Shown here one piece after another: positions 1 through 8,754 of a stretch of DNA of 41,133 bases. The translations under genes were made by a program, and so were the position numbers. The notes under the pieces were generated by a model that made no database searches, was not told the DNA's origin, and worked only from the letters and a program-made list of their open reading frames with translations. This stretch comes from Treponema sp. (lineage in GTDB: Bacteria; Spirochaetota; Spirochaetia; Treponematales; Breznakiellaceae): the NCBI GenBank assembly GCA_031256035.1, contig JAIRRJ010000054.1, positions 1-41,133 of the forward strand, written 5' to 3'. The first letter of the stretch is position 1, and every line of letters begins with the position of its first letter.

Positions 1-274
<274 letters not shown>

Positions 275-1303
275 CTAAAACCGCATTTTACTGCGCTCCG
301 CAAAACCTGTCAGATTATGAAACTCTACGCTTGAGCCGTCATCAAGCTGCACTTTACCGGAAAAAAAACCGCAGACCTGACGGCGCGTTGTATTGTGAAA
401 AACCAGCCTGCGCCGCTCGATCCTTTCCTGATGGGGAGTGAATGTCATTTCAAGACGGTTGTCGTTGCTGGTAAAGCGCCAGGGGGCAAGCCAGTTGGCA
501 AGCGGGATATGAAATGTTACCTGATCCAGTTTGTGCAGTTTCCCATCCAGAAAAAAACCGTTTTCAGTTCCTTCAGACGAATCAGCCCCGCTGTAACCGA
601 CAGTGAAACTTACCTGCCTGTCTCCGGCAATACCGCAGGCCGCAGCCCAATAGCGGACATCCGCCTTTGGCCGGGCGCCACGGTTCCAGTCAAAAATACC
701 CCACCCGTTTCCCCGCGTAAAAAAAATCTCAGAGCTTCCGAACTGAATTACTCCTTCCACATGATACCAAGGAGAACAGCGCGAATACCGGAACACATTT
801 TTTTCATTTCTCCATGGCTGATTAGTAACAAGAGATTCCGCAGGGGAAGGTTCAAACAGGACAATTTCTCCCCGCAGGCTGCGGTGGCGTCCGAACTTGG
901 GAATATCAGCTTTGATGATTCTAACGCCTCCTTCCATGCAGATAAAATCAATTTTTGTTTTTTTGCGGCGCCAGCGGATTGAACCTGTCGAACTGCCTGT
1001 GGGCAGTTCAAACGCGCCCATTGGAAGTAATGTTTTATAATTCTGAGTCGAACGTTTTTTATCCCGAAGCGAAATTACAGAGATACTTGCAAATCCAAGT
1101 AAGCTGTCATCCCTGATTTCAAAAGTTACAAGATGAGTGGGAGAATGAACAATATAACGGTCTGATTCCGTTATTCTCCGCCTGGGTGCCGAAACCAAAA
1201 CCGGATCGTAAAAAAAACCGGGCTGTCTTGACCAGCCAAAATTCTGCGGCTGCCCGCTGTCGCCAACCACTGACACAGGCTTGTATATTTCATTTTGCGC
1301 CAT
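275..1303 (-). CDS. DUF2804 family protein
   Basis: A 342-residue protein that I recognise as DUF2804, a family of about 330-350 residues with no established reaction. It is rich in beta strands and aromatic residues, with blocks such as GNGWGIFDW and the C-terminal half carrying DGKLHKLDQV, typical of the family as I remember it. There is no signal peptide or membrane segment, so it is probably cytoplasmic. The ATG at 1303 is the only good start, but no Shine-Dalgarno sequence precedes it. It is divergent from murD with only 49 bases between the start codons, so both promoters share that gap. The stop (TAG) is at 275-277. Family assignment is fairly sure; function is unknown. Confidence 0.8.
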   Translation of the reverse strand: MAQNEIYKPVSVVGDSGQPQNFGWSRQPGFFYDPVLVSAPRRRITESDRYIVHSPTHLVTFEIRDDSLLGFASISVISLRDKKRSTQNYKTLLPMGAFELPTGSSTGSIRWRRKKTKIDFICMEGGVRIIKADIPKFGRHRSLRGEIVLFEPSPAESLVTNQPWRNEKNVFRYSRCSPWYHVEGVIQFGSSEIFFTRGNGWGIFDWNRGARPKADVRYWAAACGIAGDRQVSFTVGYSGADSSEGTENGFFLDGKLHKLDQVTFHIPLANWLAPWRFTSNDNRLEMTFTPHQERIERRRLVFHNTTRRQVCGFFSGKVQLDDGSSVEFHNLTGFAERSKMRF

Positions 1304-1317
1304 TAGAGAATGACCTG

Positions 1318-1346
1318 TTTACATAAAACTGCCCGCATGTTATTAC
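1318..1346 (+). promoter_or_regulatory. Candidate murD promoter, short or no leader
   Basis: TTTACA (1318-1323), 17-base spacer, then TATTAC (1341-1346) preceded by TG (extended -10). Only six bases separate the -10 box from the murD ATG at 1353, and no ribosome-binding site is visible, so the transcript would be leaderless or nearly so. Confidence 0.5.
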
Positions 1347-1352
1347 CATAAC

Positions 1353-2765
1353 ATGGATTATTCCGGGGCAAAAGTCCTTATAATGGGCATCGGGCTGCAC
1401 GGCGGAGGTCTTGAATCAGCGCGTTTTTTCCTGAGGCGCGGGGCATCAGTAACCGTTACTGATCTAAGAGATGAAAAAACACTGTCGCCTTCCATTGAAC
1501 AACTTGAAGCCGAATGTCGCGCGATTGCTTGCGAAAAAGTACGTTATGTTCTGGGTAAGCACGAAACAGAATATTTCCAAAAAGCCGACATTGTGATAAA
1601 AAATCCGGGCGTAATGCCGGATTCAACATTTCTTCAGGCGGCAAAACGCATTGAGACTGACATTTCAGTTTTTCTTTCAGAATCAAAGGCAAGGCTTTTT
1701 GCGGTTACAGGTTCCAAGGGAAAGTCATGCGCAGCCTCCGCTCTGCACTGGATTTTGAAAAGTACAGGCCGCCGCTCTTTTTTGGGCGGCAATATTACAG
1801 TCTCCCCTTTGAGTTTCCTTGACGGACTGACTGAAAACGACGATGTGGTTCTGGAACTTTCAAGCTGGCAGTTGGGCGACTTAAAAGGCCGCACTGTAAA
1901 CGGCGCCCCGCTGTTAAAGCCAAAAGCCGCAGTGTTAACTGCCATTATGCCGGATCATCTTGATCGTTATGCGTCAATGGAAGAGTATATCGATGACAAA
2001 AGAAATATTTACCGGGGGCAGGATAAAACTTGCGTTACTGTAGCGGGAGACGACAGTTGGGGCGCAAGTTTCCGCGCAGAGACTAAAGGCCGCCCACTTG
2101 TTTATTCACGCTCTCAGCCTGCAAGTACAAGCGGCGGGTGGCTTAATGGTTCCGGTTTTGCGCGGCTGTACGGCTGGCCGGGCGTAGCGGAAGACGCGGC
2201 GGAACTTGTGCCGTCGCAGCTTCTTACGCCGGGAGAGCATCAGAAAATGAATTTGCTTGCGGCAGCCCTTGCGCCTTACAGCCTTGGCACAGAAGCGGAA
2301 AAAATACGGGAAGCATTGGCTGTTTTTCCCGGCGTTGAACACAGGCTGGAACTGTTTCACAAGGCTAACGGCATTCATTTTTACAACGACAGCGCGGCAA
2401 CAATCCCCGAAGCTGCCGCCGCCTGCATTGAAGCCTTGATCCCACTGGGGCATCTCACTCTTGTTACAGGCGGCACAGACAAAAAACTTGATTTCTCCGT
2501 ATTGGCAAAGGCGGCGGTCAAAGCGCAGAAGGTTGTCCTGCTTGCAGGTTCTGGCAGCGAAAAGCTCATGCCTCTGTTAGCCGAAACAGGCGTTAAATAC
2601 CACGGTCCTTTTGACAATTTGGACAAGGCGGTGCAATGCGCCCTGGAAAATACGGCGAGCGGCTACATTGTCGCGCTTTCCCCGGGCTGTTCCAGTTTTC
2701 AGATGTTTACCAATGAATTTGACAGAGGGCGCAAATGGAAGGAAGCCTGCCAGCGTTTATCTTAA
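1353..2765 (+). CDS. murD: UDP-N-acetylmuramoylalanine--D-glutamate ligase
   Basis: A 470-residue Mur ligase that adds D-glutamate to UDP-MurNAc-L-alanine in peptidoglycan synthesis, in the cytoplasm. The N-terminal nucleotide-binding domain starts with a glycine-rich turn (GIGLHGGG, about 12-19). The ATP P-loop is GSKGKS at 120-125, a variant of the usual GTNGKT. LELSSWQL follows, then the PDHLDRY block and the lysine in YIDDKRNIY that corresponds to the carbamylated lysine of MurD. The C-terminal domain has HRLE, FYNDSAAT and TGGTDKKLDF. Length is normal for MurD. The stop is 12 bases before epmA, so the two genes form an operon. The family call is strong; murC lies about 8 kb away in a different, oppositely oriented operon. 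Confidence 0.96.
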   Translation: MDYSGAKVLIMGIGLHGGGLESARFFLRRGASVTVTDLRDEKTLSPSIEQLEAECRAIACEKVRYVLGKHETEYFQKADIVIKNPGVMPDSTFLQAAKRIETDISVFLSESKARLFAVTGSKGKSCAASALHWILKSTGRRSFLGGNITVSPLSFLDGLTENDDVVLELSSWQLGDLKGRTVNGAPLLKPKAAVLTAIMPDHLDRYASMEEYIDDKRNIYRGQDKTCVTVAGDDSWGASFRAETKGRPLVYSRSQPASTSGGWLNGSGFARLYGWPGVAEDAAELVPSQLLTPGEHQKMNLLAAALAPYSLGTEAEKIREALAVFPGVEHRLELFHKANGIHFYNDSAATIPEAAAACIEALIPLGHLTLVTGGTDKKLDFSVLAKAAVKAQKVVLLAGSGSEKLMPLLAETGVKYHGPFDNLDKAVQCALENTASGYIVALSPGCSSFQMFTNEFDRGRKWKEACQRLS

Positions 2766-2777
2766 AGGAGTGCATAA

Positions 2778-3743
2778 TTGGATTTAGAGTTACTGCAAAA
2801 AAGGGCTGGCGTTATAAGGCAGGTTCGCTCTTTCTTTGACAAAAAAAAATATCTGGAATTGGACACTCCCCTGCTCTCTCCTGATTTAATCCCCGAATCC
2901 TGCCTTGAAGTTTTTGAAACGCTGCGCCTTTACCCGCAAAATACAAAAAAAAGCCGCCCTCTCTATCTTATTCCTTCGCCTGAAATATGGATGAAAAAAA
3001 TAATTGCACAGCATCGCGTAAGCGTATACCAGATATGCAAATGTTTCCGTAACGGAGAATCATCGGGCTTTTTACACAGCCCCGAATTTACCATGCTTGA
3101 ATATTACACTATGGACGCCAGTTACATTGATGTTCTTTCATTGACGGAAGAGCTGTTCTCTTGCCTAGCAATGGAAGCTGGTATTCCTGCTCTCAGCCCC
3201 CCGTTTGAACGAATAACCGTAGCGCAGGCATTTGAACGTTTTGCGGGCATTGATCTTTTTGAAACCGTGGCAAACGGCGGCATGGAAGAAGCCGCCCGCA
3301 GGCTTGGGCTTGATCCGCCGCCGGGCATGGGAACGGGCGGCTATTACGATTTGATTTTCATTCACACGGTGGAACCGCACCTGAAAAAAGACAAACCTGT
3401 CGCTCTTCTTGACTATCCCGCCTTTGTACCCTGTCTTGCGAAACATTCGCAGGACGGTAAAACCGTTGAACGCTGGGAGTTGTACTACAACGGCATAGAA
3501 CTAGCAAATTGTTTTACCGAAGAAAGAGACGGCAAAAAAGTAAAAGAATTCTTTATAAACGAGACTGCCACAAAAGCAGACTCTCTTGTCAGCCATGCGG
3601 TGGATCATGATTACTGGAAAATATTCAGCCTTAATTTTCCCCGCTGTTCGGGAGTTGCGCTGGGGCTTGACAGGCTCATCATAGCTCTTACAGGAAGATC
3701 AAACATTGACGCGGTTCTGCCGTTTCCTTTGACAGAACACTAG
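2778..3743 (+). CDS. epmA: EF-P--(R)-beta-lysine ligase / lysyl-tRNA synthetase-like protein
   Basis: A 321-residue class II synthetase-like protein matching the EpmA (PoxA/GenX) family in length (about 325) and in lacking the anticodon-binding domain of LysRS. In known members it attaches beta-lysine to elongation factor P. Visible motifs: FRNGES plus HSPEFTMLEYY (motif 2 region, about 90-112), ELANCF, and GVALGLDRLI near the C-terminus (motif 3). The start is TTG at 2778, supported by AAAGGAG at 2764-2770 with a 7-base spacing; the frame lacks a better ATG. Neither efp nor epmB is in the window, so the substrate is inferred from the family. The stop codon overlaps that of the convergent lipoprotein gene within ACTAGT. 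Confidence 0.88.
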   Translation: MDLELLQKRAGVIRQVRSFFDKKKYLELDTPLLSPDLIPESCLEVFETLRLYPQNTKKSRPLYLIPSPEIWMKKIIAQHRVSVYQICKCFRNGESSGFLHSPEFTMLEYYTMDASYIDVLSLTEELFSCLAMEAGIPALSPPFERITVAQAFERFAGIDLFETVANGGMEEAARRLGLDPPPGMGTGGYYDLIFIHTVEPHLKKDKPVALLDYPAFVPCLAKHSQDGKTVERWELYYNGIELANCFTEERDGKKVKEFFINETATKADSLVSHAVDHDYWKIFSLNFPRCSGVALGLDRLIIALTGRSNIDAVLPFPLTEH

Positions 3744-4276
3744 TCGTCTTTTTTCATCACTTCTGATTCCCCTGAACGTTCAAAAGCCACCCGAAAAGAT
3801 GGCAGATGGGGAATACCGGTTTCCACTGTCGCTTCTCCGAAGAAACTGTAACGAACTCTGCGCATGGTTATAATGTCGTCCAGAAGCCGGCGGTTCATAT
3901 TGATAAAATTCATCGTGAAGCGAAATTCAGTTTCAAATGAATCCATAGCGGGAATCTGCAAAAGGCCCTTCTCAGTCCCCGATGCCCAGAAAATGCCGTT
4001 ACCGTACAATTCATAGCTGAAAGATGATATGTTAACCGCAAACGTATTGGGATTGTCTATTCTGACAACTGCCTTGAATTGGGTATTAATGAGATCGGCC
4101 TGTATGATGACGATTGAGACAACATCAAAGAAGACTCTTTCTATTTTAACATCTTCCGTTATTTCTGCCGGCTCTGTTTCCGGTGTTTCCTCCGGTTCCA
4201 TTGACGGCGGTTTTGATTTACAGGCGGCAAAAAGTGAAACTATCATCATGAAAAACAAAAAGTTGCGCATAAACAT
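3740..4276 (-). CDS. LEA14-like (LEA type 2 / WHy) lipoprotein
   Basis: A 178-residue predicted lipoprotein. The N-terminus has a hydrophobic stretch ending in the lipobox LFAAC with Cys19, followed by a charged Pro/Glu linker. Residues about 45-160 read like a LEA type 2 (water stress and hypersensitive response) domain: VRIDNPNTFAVNISSFSY, a glycine turn, then a central strand and IPAMDSFETEFRF. Treponemes commonly carry such lipoproteins. Role is unknown; the fold binds or stabilises partners in other organisms. It starts 6 bases after the MEMO gene stop, so it is co-transcribed with it. Met1 or Met3 could be the start; neither has a clear ribosome-binding site. Its stop overlaps the convergent epmA stop. 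Confidence 0.72.
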   Translation of the reverse strand: MFMRNFLFFMMIVSLFAACKSKPPSMEPEETPETEPAEITEDVKIERVFFDVVSIVIIQADLINTQFKAVVRIDNPNTFAVNISSFSYELYGNGIFWASGTEKGLLQIPAMDSFETEFRFTMNFINMNRRLLDDIITMRRVRYSFFGEATVETGIPHLPSFRVAFERSGESEVMKKDD

Positions 4277-4282
4277 ATTGAT

Positions 4283-5119
4283 CTATTCGAATGAAACCGC
4301 GCCGTAAAAAACAGTATTATTTTCAACGCCGACAGCGCTGACCATGTTCTCAGTGGAAAAATGGGAGTACATTCCGTCCAGCAAACCGCTTTCAAAAAGG
4401 CTTGCCACAAGAGCGCCGCCGCAGGCGTTGATCCTTCCGTCAAGAATCGCGCAGGCAAGAGCGGAGGGGTCTTTTTCGGAAAAAAGACGCAGGCACTCCC
4501 GCGCCAAATATTTCGCGCGGACTTCGTCATTGTCGCTGGAAAGGTTACACGACACCACAAACAACGTCTCATTCAGGACGGGAGTAATAACGGTTTTCAG
4601 AGCCTGCGCAAGATCGCTGATGTACTCCGCCCTCGGCTGCCCCATGAGTATCGGAACAATTGACGCGCCGGGAAAACAGTATTTTACAAACGGAAGGATG
4701 ATTTCGATTGAATGTTCCCCAAGGTGGGGAATGTCGTTGATTTCAAAATAATTGCCGTAGAATTCAAGCTCCTCTGTTATTTCTTCGTCTACGGGGATAT
4801 TTCCCAGAGGAGTATGAAAAGAGTGCGAATTTGACAGGAAAAGCCCCTTTTCCCGCTTGTCGTGGATTGGACCCATGATTATTACGCGGCTGACATCGCC
4901 GTTTCTGCCGGCAGCGGCTGAAAAAGCGTCTGATACCAAAGCGCCGGAGAAGCCCCAGGCGCCGTGCGGGGCAATTATCGCCCTGGCATACCCGCCCTTG
5001 TTCCTTTCAAGACCAAAAGCCCTGATATACTCCAGCGTTTCAGGTTTTTCATCGGGGTAAAACATTCCGGCCACAACAGGGCATCTAATCCGCTCCCTTT
5101 GGGCAAGTACCGCTTCCAT
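4283..5119 (-). CDS. MEMO family protein (AmmeMemoRadiSam system protein B)
   Basis: A 278-residue MEMO-fold protein, related to extradiol dioxygenases. Family landmarks: PVVAGMFYP at the N-terminus, APHGAWGFSG (first conserved His), GPIHDK (second His), EHSIEIILPF, IVPILMG, and ACGGALVASL holding the expected late Cys. The usual SSDLSHY block reads SCNLSSDN, so the conserved Asp and His there are replaced by Asn and Ser. Partners often found with this gene, the AMMECR1 protein and a radical SAM enzyme, are absent from the window. It lies 104 bases downstream of the NFACT gene and directly upstream of the LEA14 lipoprotein. A weak TTGCAT-17-TAGATT pair ends 6 bases before the ATG. Reaction unknown. 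Confidence 0.85.
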   Translation of the reverse strand: MEAVLAQRERIRCPVVAGMFYPDEKPETLEYIRAFGLERNKGGYARAIIAPHGAWGFSGALVSDAFSAAAGRNGDVSRVIIMGPIHDKREKGLFLSNSHSFHTPLGNIPVDEEITEELEFYGNYFEINDIPHLGEHSIEIILPFVKYCFPGASIVPILMGQPRAEYISDLAQALKTVITPVLNETLFVVSCNLSSDNDEVRAKYLARECLRLFSEKDPSALACAILDGRINACGGALVASLFESGLLDGMYSHFSTENMVSAVGVENNTVFYGAVSFE

Positions 5120-5223
5120 AGATCAAATCTAGTGTCTGAAATCGCAGGATGCAAGGGAAAAACAGTAAAAATCGGAGTTTCTTATCAAATTTAAATTGCC
5201 GGAAGAGCCTGTCCTGACATTAA

Positions 5224-6630
5224 TCATTCCCTGCACGATTCAAGGACGCGAAGGCGTTTATCATCAACCTTTACATGCAGATTTTTTTCCTGTGTGGGTA
5301 TAACGAGACCCTTGGGGCCGTTTTTGGCACGGCGCAGGTATTTCACCTGAGTGTAAAACAAATCGCCTTTGCCGTTGTTCCTGCCCTTTGAATAAAAAAT
5401 CGCAAGGGTTGCCGCGTCAAGGAGAATTTCCAAAGGGACAGTCTTTCCCGAACGCTGTTTGATAAATACATACGAGCCGTGATAATCCCTTGCGTGAAGC
5501 CACAGATCGTTTCCCTTTACATGGCGGCGCAGCAATTCGTCGTTTTCGGATGCGTCCCTGCCAACAATGATGAGCCAATCTCCGCGCCTGAAAGAAAGGC
5601 CGGGGCGGGCTTTTTCTTTTTTTGTCCTGGCGGCTGGGGCGCTGGTTTTCAGGAGTTTTGCAAGAACAAGGGGATTGGTTTCCGCAAGGAGGCGTTCCAG
5701 TTTGCCGTTAAGTTCTTTTAGTTCCCGTTCGCCGTCAACGATTTCCTGCCGAAGCTCCGCAAGCCCGGTTTTTGCTTTCCGGTACTGTTCATAATATTTT
5801 TCAGCCTGAGCCGCAGCGCCGGCGCGTGGATCAAGTTCAATCCGAATCGCCTCTCCTGCATCTTCAGTTTCAAGCCATTTGTCGCCCGGTTTAATCGCGC
5901 CGATATTGGAAAGGATCAAATCGCCGTATGTTTTAAGCCGCCCGGCATCCGTAAAAGACGCTTCCTTTTCCCTCAACCTTGCAAGCGCGGCGCTGATCCT
6001 CCCCATGCTGCCTTCGCAGCTGCGCCTCGCCTGTTCGCGTAACGCATCAAGCGAAAGCGGCCCTCCCTGCACGGCGTAAAACTGATCTATTTTTCTGTTG
6101 AAAGAACCTTCGCCGGGCAGTTCGCGCACTTCGTATGTACCGGTTTTTTTTGAAGAGTTTTTTTCGCTTTCTTCTTCCGGCGAATAACGCCCGCCCGTTA
6201 TTTCGCCGCGCTTTGGCAAGCGGCGCATTGCGTCTAACACGCAGCCTTCTTCGTCTGTTACGACAAAATTCGCTGCGTTTGACCATAATCTTAAATACAG
6301 CCTGAAAACCGTCTGCGCGCTATTCACCAAAAGCCGCACAATGCGGTTGTCCCCAAGCTGCCGCGCTTCGATAATCCGTCCGTTTACTATTCTTGAATTG
6401 AGAAATTGCGCAAAGCGCAGAGGTTTTTCGCTTTTCGGAGCCGCGGCGAGCGTTTCATGAATACGGCACGCGCCGGGGCTTAATGAAACCAGAAGCTGCC
6501 TCGTCTGTCCCTTTTTATGTGTCCGCAGAATCACCACATCGAAAGCGCTCTGCACGGCGCTTTGTATCTGCGCGCCCTCAAGATCAAGCTCGGTAAGGAT
6601 GAGATTTATTTCTTTCCAGTTAAGGGACAT
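5224..6630 (-). CDS. NFACT family protein (RqcH / Rqc2-like)
   Basis: A 468-residue protein of the NFACT family (formerly fibronectin-binding protein A), which in bacteria binds split 50S subunits and directs alanine tailing of stalled peptides. The N-terminal NFACT-N domain starts MSLNWKEIN and continues to about residue 180. A coiled-coil of Glu/Lys-rich helices covers about 230-340. The C-terminal NFACT-R domain has RGDWLIIVGRDASEND, LWLHARDYHGSYVFI and FYSKGRNNGKGDLFYTQVKYLR. It is shorter than Bacillus RqcH (about 570), as I recall for spirochaetes. The long frame opens at 6702, but residue 25 (ATG at 6630) starts the family homology and follows an extended -10 box by 7 bases, so I chose it. 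Where many members have a DR pair in the tRNA-contacting stretch, this one has QLGDNRIV. Confidence 0.85.
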   Translation of the reverse strand: MSLNWKEINLILTELDLEGAQIQSAVQSAFDVVILRTHKKGQTRQLLVSLSPGACRIHETLAAAPKSEKPLRFAQFLNSRIVNGRIIEARQLGDNRIVRLLVNSAQTVFRLYLRLWSNAANFVVTDEEGCVLDAMRRLPKRGEITGGRYSPEEESEKNSSKKTGTYEVRELPGEGSFNRKIDQFYAVQGGPLSLDALREQARRSCEGSMGRISAALARLREKEASFTDAGRLKTYGDLILSNIGAIKPGDKWLETEDAGEAIRIELDPRAGAAAQAEKYYEQYRKAKTGLAELRQEIVDGERELKELNGKLERLLAETNPLVLAKLLKTSAPAARTKKEKARPGLSFRRGDWLIIVGRDASENDELLRRHVKGNDLWLHARDYHGSYVFIKQRSGKTVPLEILLDAATLAIFYSKGRNNGKGDLFYTQVKYLRRAKNGPKGLVIPTQEKNLHVKVDDKRLRVLESCRE

Positions 6631-6900
6631 GAAAATGAGTATAGCATACATTTCTGAATCAACAGGTGAATGATTTCCCAGCCCCCTCTGCCACGCCCCC
6701 AAGAGACAGACTTATCAACTTACAGGGCATGTTCACCGTAGGAGTGAGGTCGTACGCAGCCGCCCATAGGCATTTTCCGGCTTTTGCAGGCAAGTTATCT
6801 ACAGAAGGGATTTTCCTCACTTTAACATTTTCGCAAAACCCCAAAAAGTCATCAACTTCGCTCGAAAGGAATGTGGTATATTGGACTTAAGAGGTGTGCT
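6631..6900. other. 270-base divergent intergenic region
   Basis: Between the NFACT gene (-) and the DUF1883 gene (+). It holds the candidate NFACT -10 box at its left edge and a possible TATATT -10 (6877-6882) for the DUF1883 gene at its right edge. The middle (about 6690-6790) is GC-rich with no recognisable RNA gene or riboswitch. I see no coding sequence in it. Confidence 0.5.
6638..6646 (-). promoter_or_regulatory. Extended -10 box for the NFACT gene
   Basis: On the minus strand TGC-TATACT (hexamer 6643-6638) forms an extended -10 box. It ends 7 bases before the ATG at 6630, so transcription would begin at or next to the start codon. No convincing -35 box lies 17 bases upstream, which is acceptable for an extended -10 promoter. 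No ribosome-binding site precedes the ATG. Confidence 0.45.
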
Positions 6901-7170
6901 ATGGGTTTTATGAAATTTGACTTAGGCAAGTTGCAGCAGGGCAAGGTTGTGGAAGTTACCTTGTCAGGAAGCGTTACTAATGTCCTGCTGCTTGATCGTT
7001 CGAATATGTACAATTATGAACGCTGCCGAGACTATGATTATCATGGAGGGATTGCAAAAAAATCCCCGGTAAGGTTTGAAATACCAAGGCAAGATAACTG
7101 GTTTATAGTGGTTGATAGGGAGGGGATAGGGACAGATGAAAAATCAACCGCTTCTGTGAAGGTATTGTGA
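6901..7170 (+). CDS. DUF1883 domain protein
   Basis: A small 89-residue protein matching DUF1883, a compact beta-rich domain of unknown role that occurs alone or attached to TIR and other signalling domains. Visible features: MKFDLGKLQQGKVVEVTLSG, NVLLLDRSNMYNY, a YDYHGG turn, and SPVRFEIPRQDNWFIVVD, which fit the family as I remember it. There is no signal peptide. I chose ATG 6901 because GAGG at 6891-6894 precedes it by 6 bases; the upstream frame to 6871 has no such support, and Met4 (6910) is possible. It is followed after 81 bases by the GH43 gene, which has its own promoter signal, so co-transcription is uncertain. Confidence 0.75.
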   Translation: MGFMKFDLGKLQQGKVVEVTLSGSVTNVLLLDRSNMYNYERCRDYDYHGGIAKKSPVRFEIPRQDNWFIVVDREGIGTDEKSTASVKVL

Positions 7171-7218
7171 GTCAAGTTAACATTTTAGACAGGTGTTAAT
7201 CCTCATTACAATTAATAT

Positions 7219-7226
7219 GATATAAT
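7219..7226 (+). promoter_or_regulatory. Extended -10 promoter and strong RBS of the GH43 gene
   Basis: An extended -10 box lies here: TG at 7218-7219, one base, then TATAAT at 7221-7226. The -35 region is weak. The gene then has an excellent ribosome-binding site, AAAAGGAGG at 7236-7244, 7 bases before the ATG at 7252. This leader contrasts with the leaderless-looking genes elsewhere in the window. Confidence 0.55.
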
Positions 7227-7251
7227 TCCCACAACAAAAGGAGGCTGTTTT

Positions 7252-8754
7252 ATGACATATAAAAATCCGGTGATCAGAGGGTATCACCCTGATCCCAGCA
7301 TTTGCAGGGCGAACGGCAAATATTTCCTCGTAACGAGTTCTTTTCAGTTTTTCCCCGGCGTTACGTTGTTTGAAAGCGATGACCTCGTGAACTGGCGGCA
7401 AATCGGGTACTGCCTCACGCGGGAGTCCCAGCTTCCCCTGGATAATACAGGAAGTTCGGGCGGAATTTATGCGCCAACAATCCGCTTTAACGGCGGCAGG
7501 TTTTACATGGTAACGACCAATGTGGGGCATGAACGCGGCGGAAATTTTTATGTATGGACCGATGATATTTACGGCGAATGGTCCGAGCCTGTTTTTGTGG
7601 AGCAGGGTGGCATCGATCCGTCTCTGTACTTTGAAAACGGCAGGGCGTATTTTATGAGTAATGGGACAGACACGGACGGCAGGAATGTTATTCTACAGTG
7701 TGAAATTGATATTGTAACCGGAAAAAAACTTTCTGAAAGCAAACCGCTTTGGCACGGTACTGGCGGACGTTATCTGGAAGCTCCGCATATGTACAAGATC
7801 GGTAAATATTATTATTTGATGGCGGCGGAAGGTGGCACTGAATACGGCCACATGATAACGTACGCAAGAAGCGATAACCTATGGGGACCGTTTGTTCCGT
7901 ATGCGGGTAACCCGGTCATAACGAACCGCAATCTTGGAGGTTACGAGCTGCAGGGAATTGGCCACGGCGACTTGCTGCAGGATGAAAAAGGCAATTGGTG
8001 GATATACGCCCTCGGTTTCCGCCAGATTCACAAATGGATGACTTATCATCATTTGGGAAGGGAAACGTGCCTTATACCCGTTACATTTAACGAAGACGCT
8101 TGGTTTACCGCAGGGGATGGGACAGCGCTCCTTACCGTGGAGACTAACAGGATTGCGCAGACTGTCGTCCAGCAATTTCAAAACGAGTTTACCTTCGCCA
8201 ATACCCGCTGGAACAGGGAATGGCAGTTCATGCGTTCGCACAGAAAAGAAAATTATTTTTTTGGTGAAGACTGCCTGAAAATAAAGAGTTCCGGTGATAC
8301 GCTGGATGTACCGGCGGGGAATCCTGCGTTTATCGGCCTTCATCAGAAAGAGTTCAATATGGATCTGTCGGTGAAGGTAAAAACGCTTGACGGAGAAGCG
8401 GGCGTTACAGTTTACATGGACGAAAATCATCATTATGATCTTGCCTTAATTAAAAGTAATGATGCATACAAAGTGATTTTGAGGCTGAACATAGGGGATA
8501 TAAAACACGAAAGAGCCTCTGTTTCAGTTGCACATAACGAAGCGCGTCTCTTGATACGTTCAGACGCAATTAACTACAGTTTTGGCTGTGCAATAGACGG
8601 AAAAGAAACAATTTTAGGCACAGCGCAGACAAAATACCTTTCATCGGAAGTGGCGGGCGGATTTACAGGCGTCATCTTGGGTCTATACAGTCAGGGCGGA
8701 GGGATGTTGCTGTTCAATGAGTTTACGGATTTTATGTGCAAATATCTTGTCTAA
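7252..8754 (+). CDS. Glycoside hydrolase family 43 (beta-xylosidase / alpha-arabinofuranosidase)
   Basis: A 500-residue GH43 enzyme, an inverting hydrolase of xylo-oligosaccharides or arabinoxylan side chains. The five-bladed propeller fills about 1-300, with the three expected catalytic acids: Asp14 in HPDPS (base), Asp122 in GGIDPS (pKa modulator) and Glu176 in YLEAPH (acid). The C-terminal part (about 310-500) is a beta-sandwich of the kind appended in GH43 xylosidases (GLHQKEFNMDLSVKVKT; Phe-rich end). There is no signal peptide, so it acts in the cytoplasm on imported oligosaccharides. No transporter or other sugar gene adjoins it, so it is an isolated plant-fibre gene, consistent with a gut habitat. 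Its stop overlaps that of the convergent kinase gene. Exact substrate cannot be read from the sequence. Confidence 0.92.
   Translation: MTYKNPVIRGYHPDPSICRANGKYFLVTSSFQFFPGVTLFESDDLVNWRQIGYCLTRESQLPLDNTGSSGGIYAPTIRFNGGRFYMVTTNVGHERGGNFYVWTDDIYGEWSEPVFVEQGGIDPSLYFENGRAYFMSNGTDTDGRNVILQCEIDIVTGKKLSESKPLWHGTGGRYLEAPHMYKIGKYYYLMAAEGGTEYGHMITYARSDNLWGPFVPYAGNPVITNRNLGGYELQGIGHGDLLQDEKGNWWIYALGFRQIHKWMTYHHLGRETCLIPVTFNEDAWFTAGDGTALLTVETNRIAQTVVQQFQNEFTFANTRWNREWQFMRSHRKENYFFGEDCLKIKSSGDTLDVPAGNPAFIGLHQKEFNMDLSVKVKTLDGEAGVTVYMDENHHYDLALIKSNDAYKVILRLNIGDIKHERASVSVAHNEARLLIRSDAINYSFGCAIDGKETILGTAQTKYLSSEVAGGFTGVILGLYSQGGGMLLFNEFTDFMCKYLV

Noticed and set aside
6690-6790. GC-rich segment resembling a small structured RNA (SRP or riboswitch)
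   Set aside because: No SRP tetraloop core (GGAAG...AGCAGCC) or known riboswitch core could be found.
6712-6803. DnaA-box-like TTATCAACT and TTATCTACA, possible replication origin
   Set aside because: Each departs from the consensus, only two are present, and no dnaA, dnaN or AT-rich unwinding element is near.
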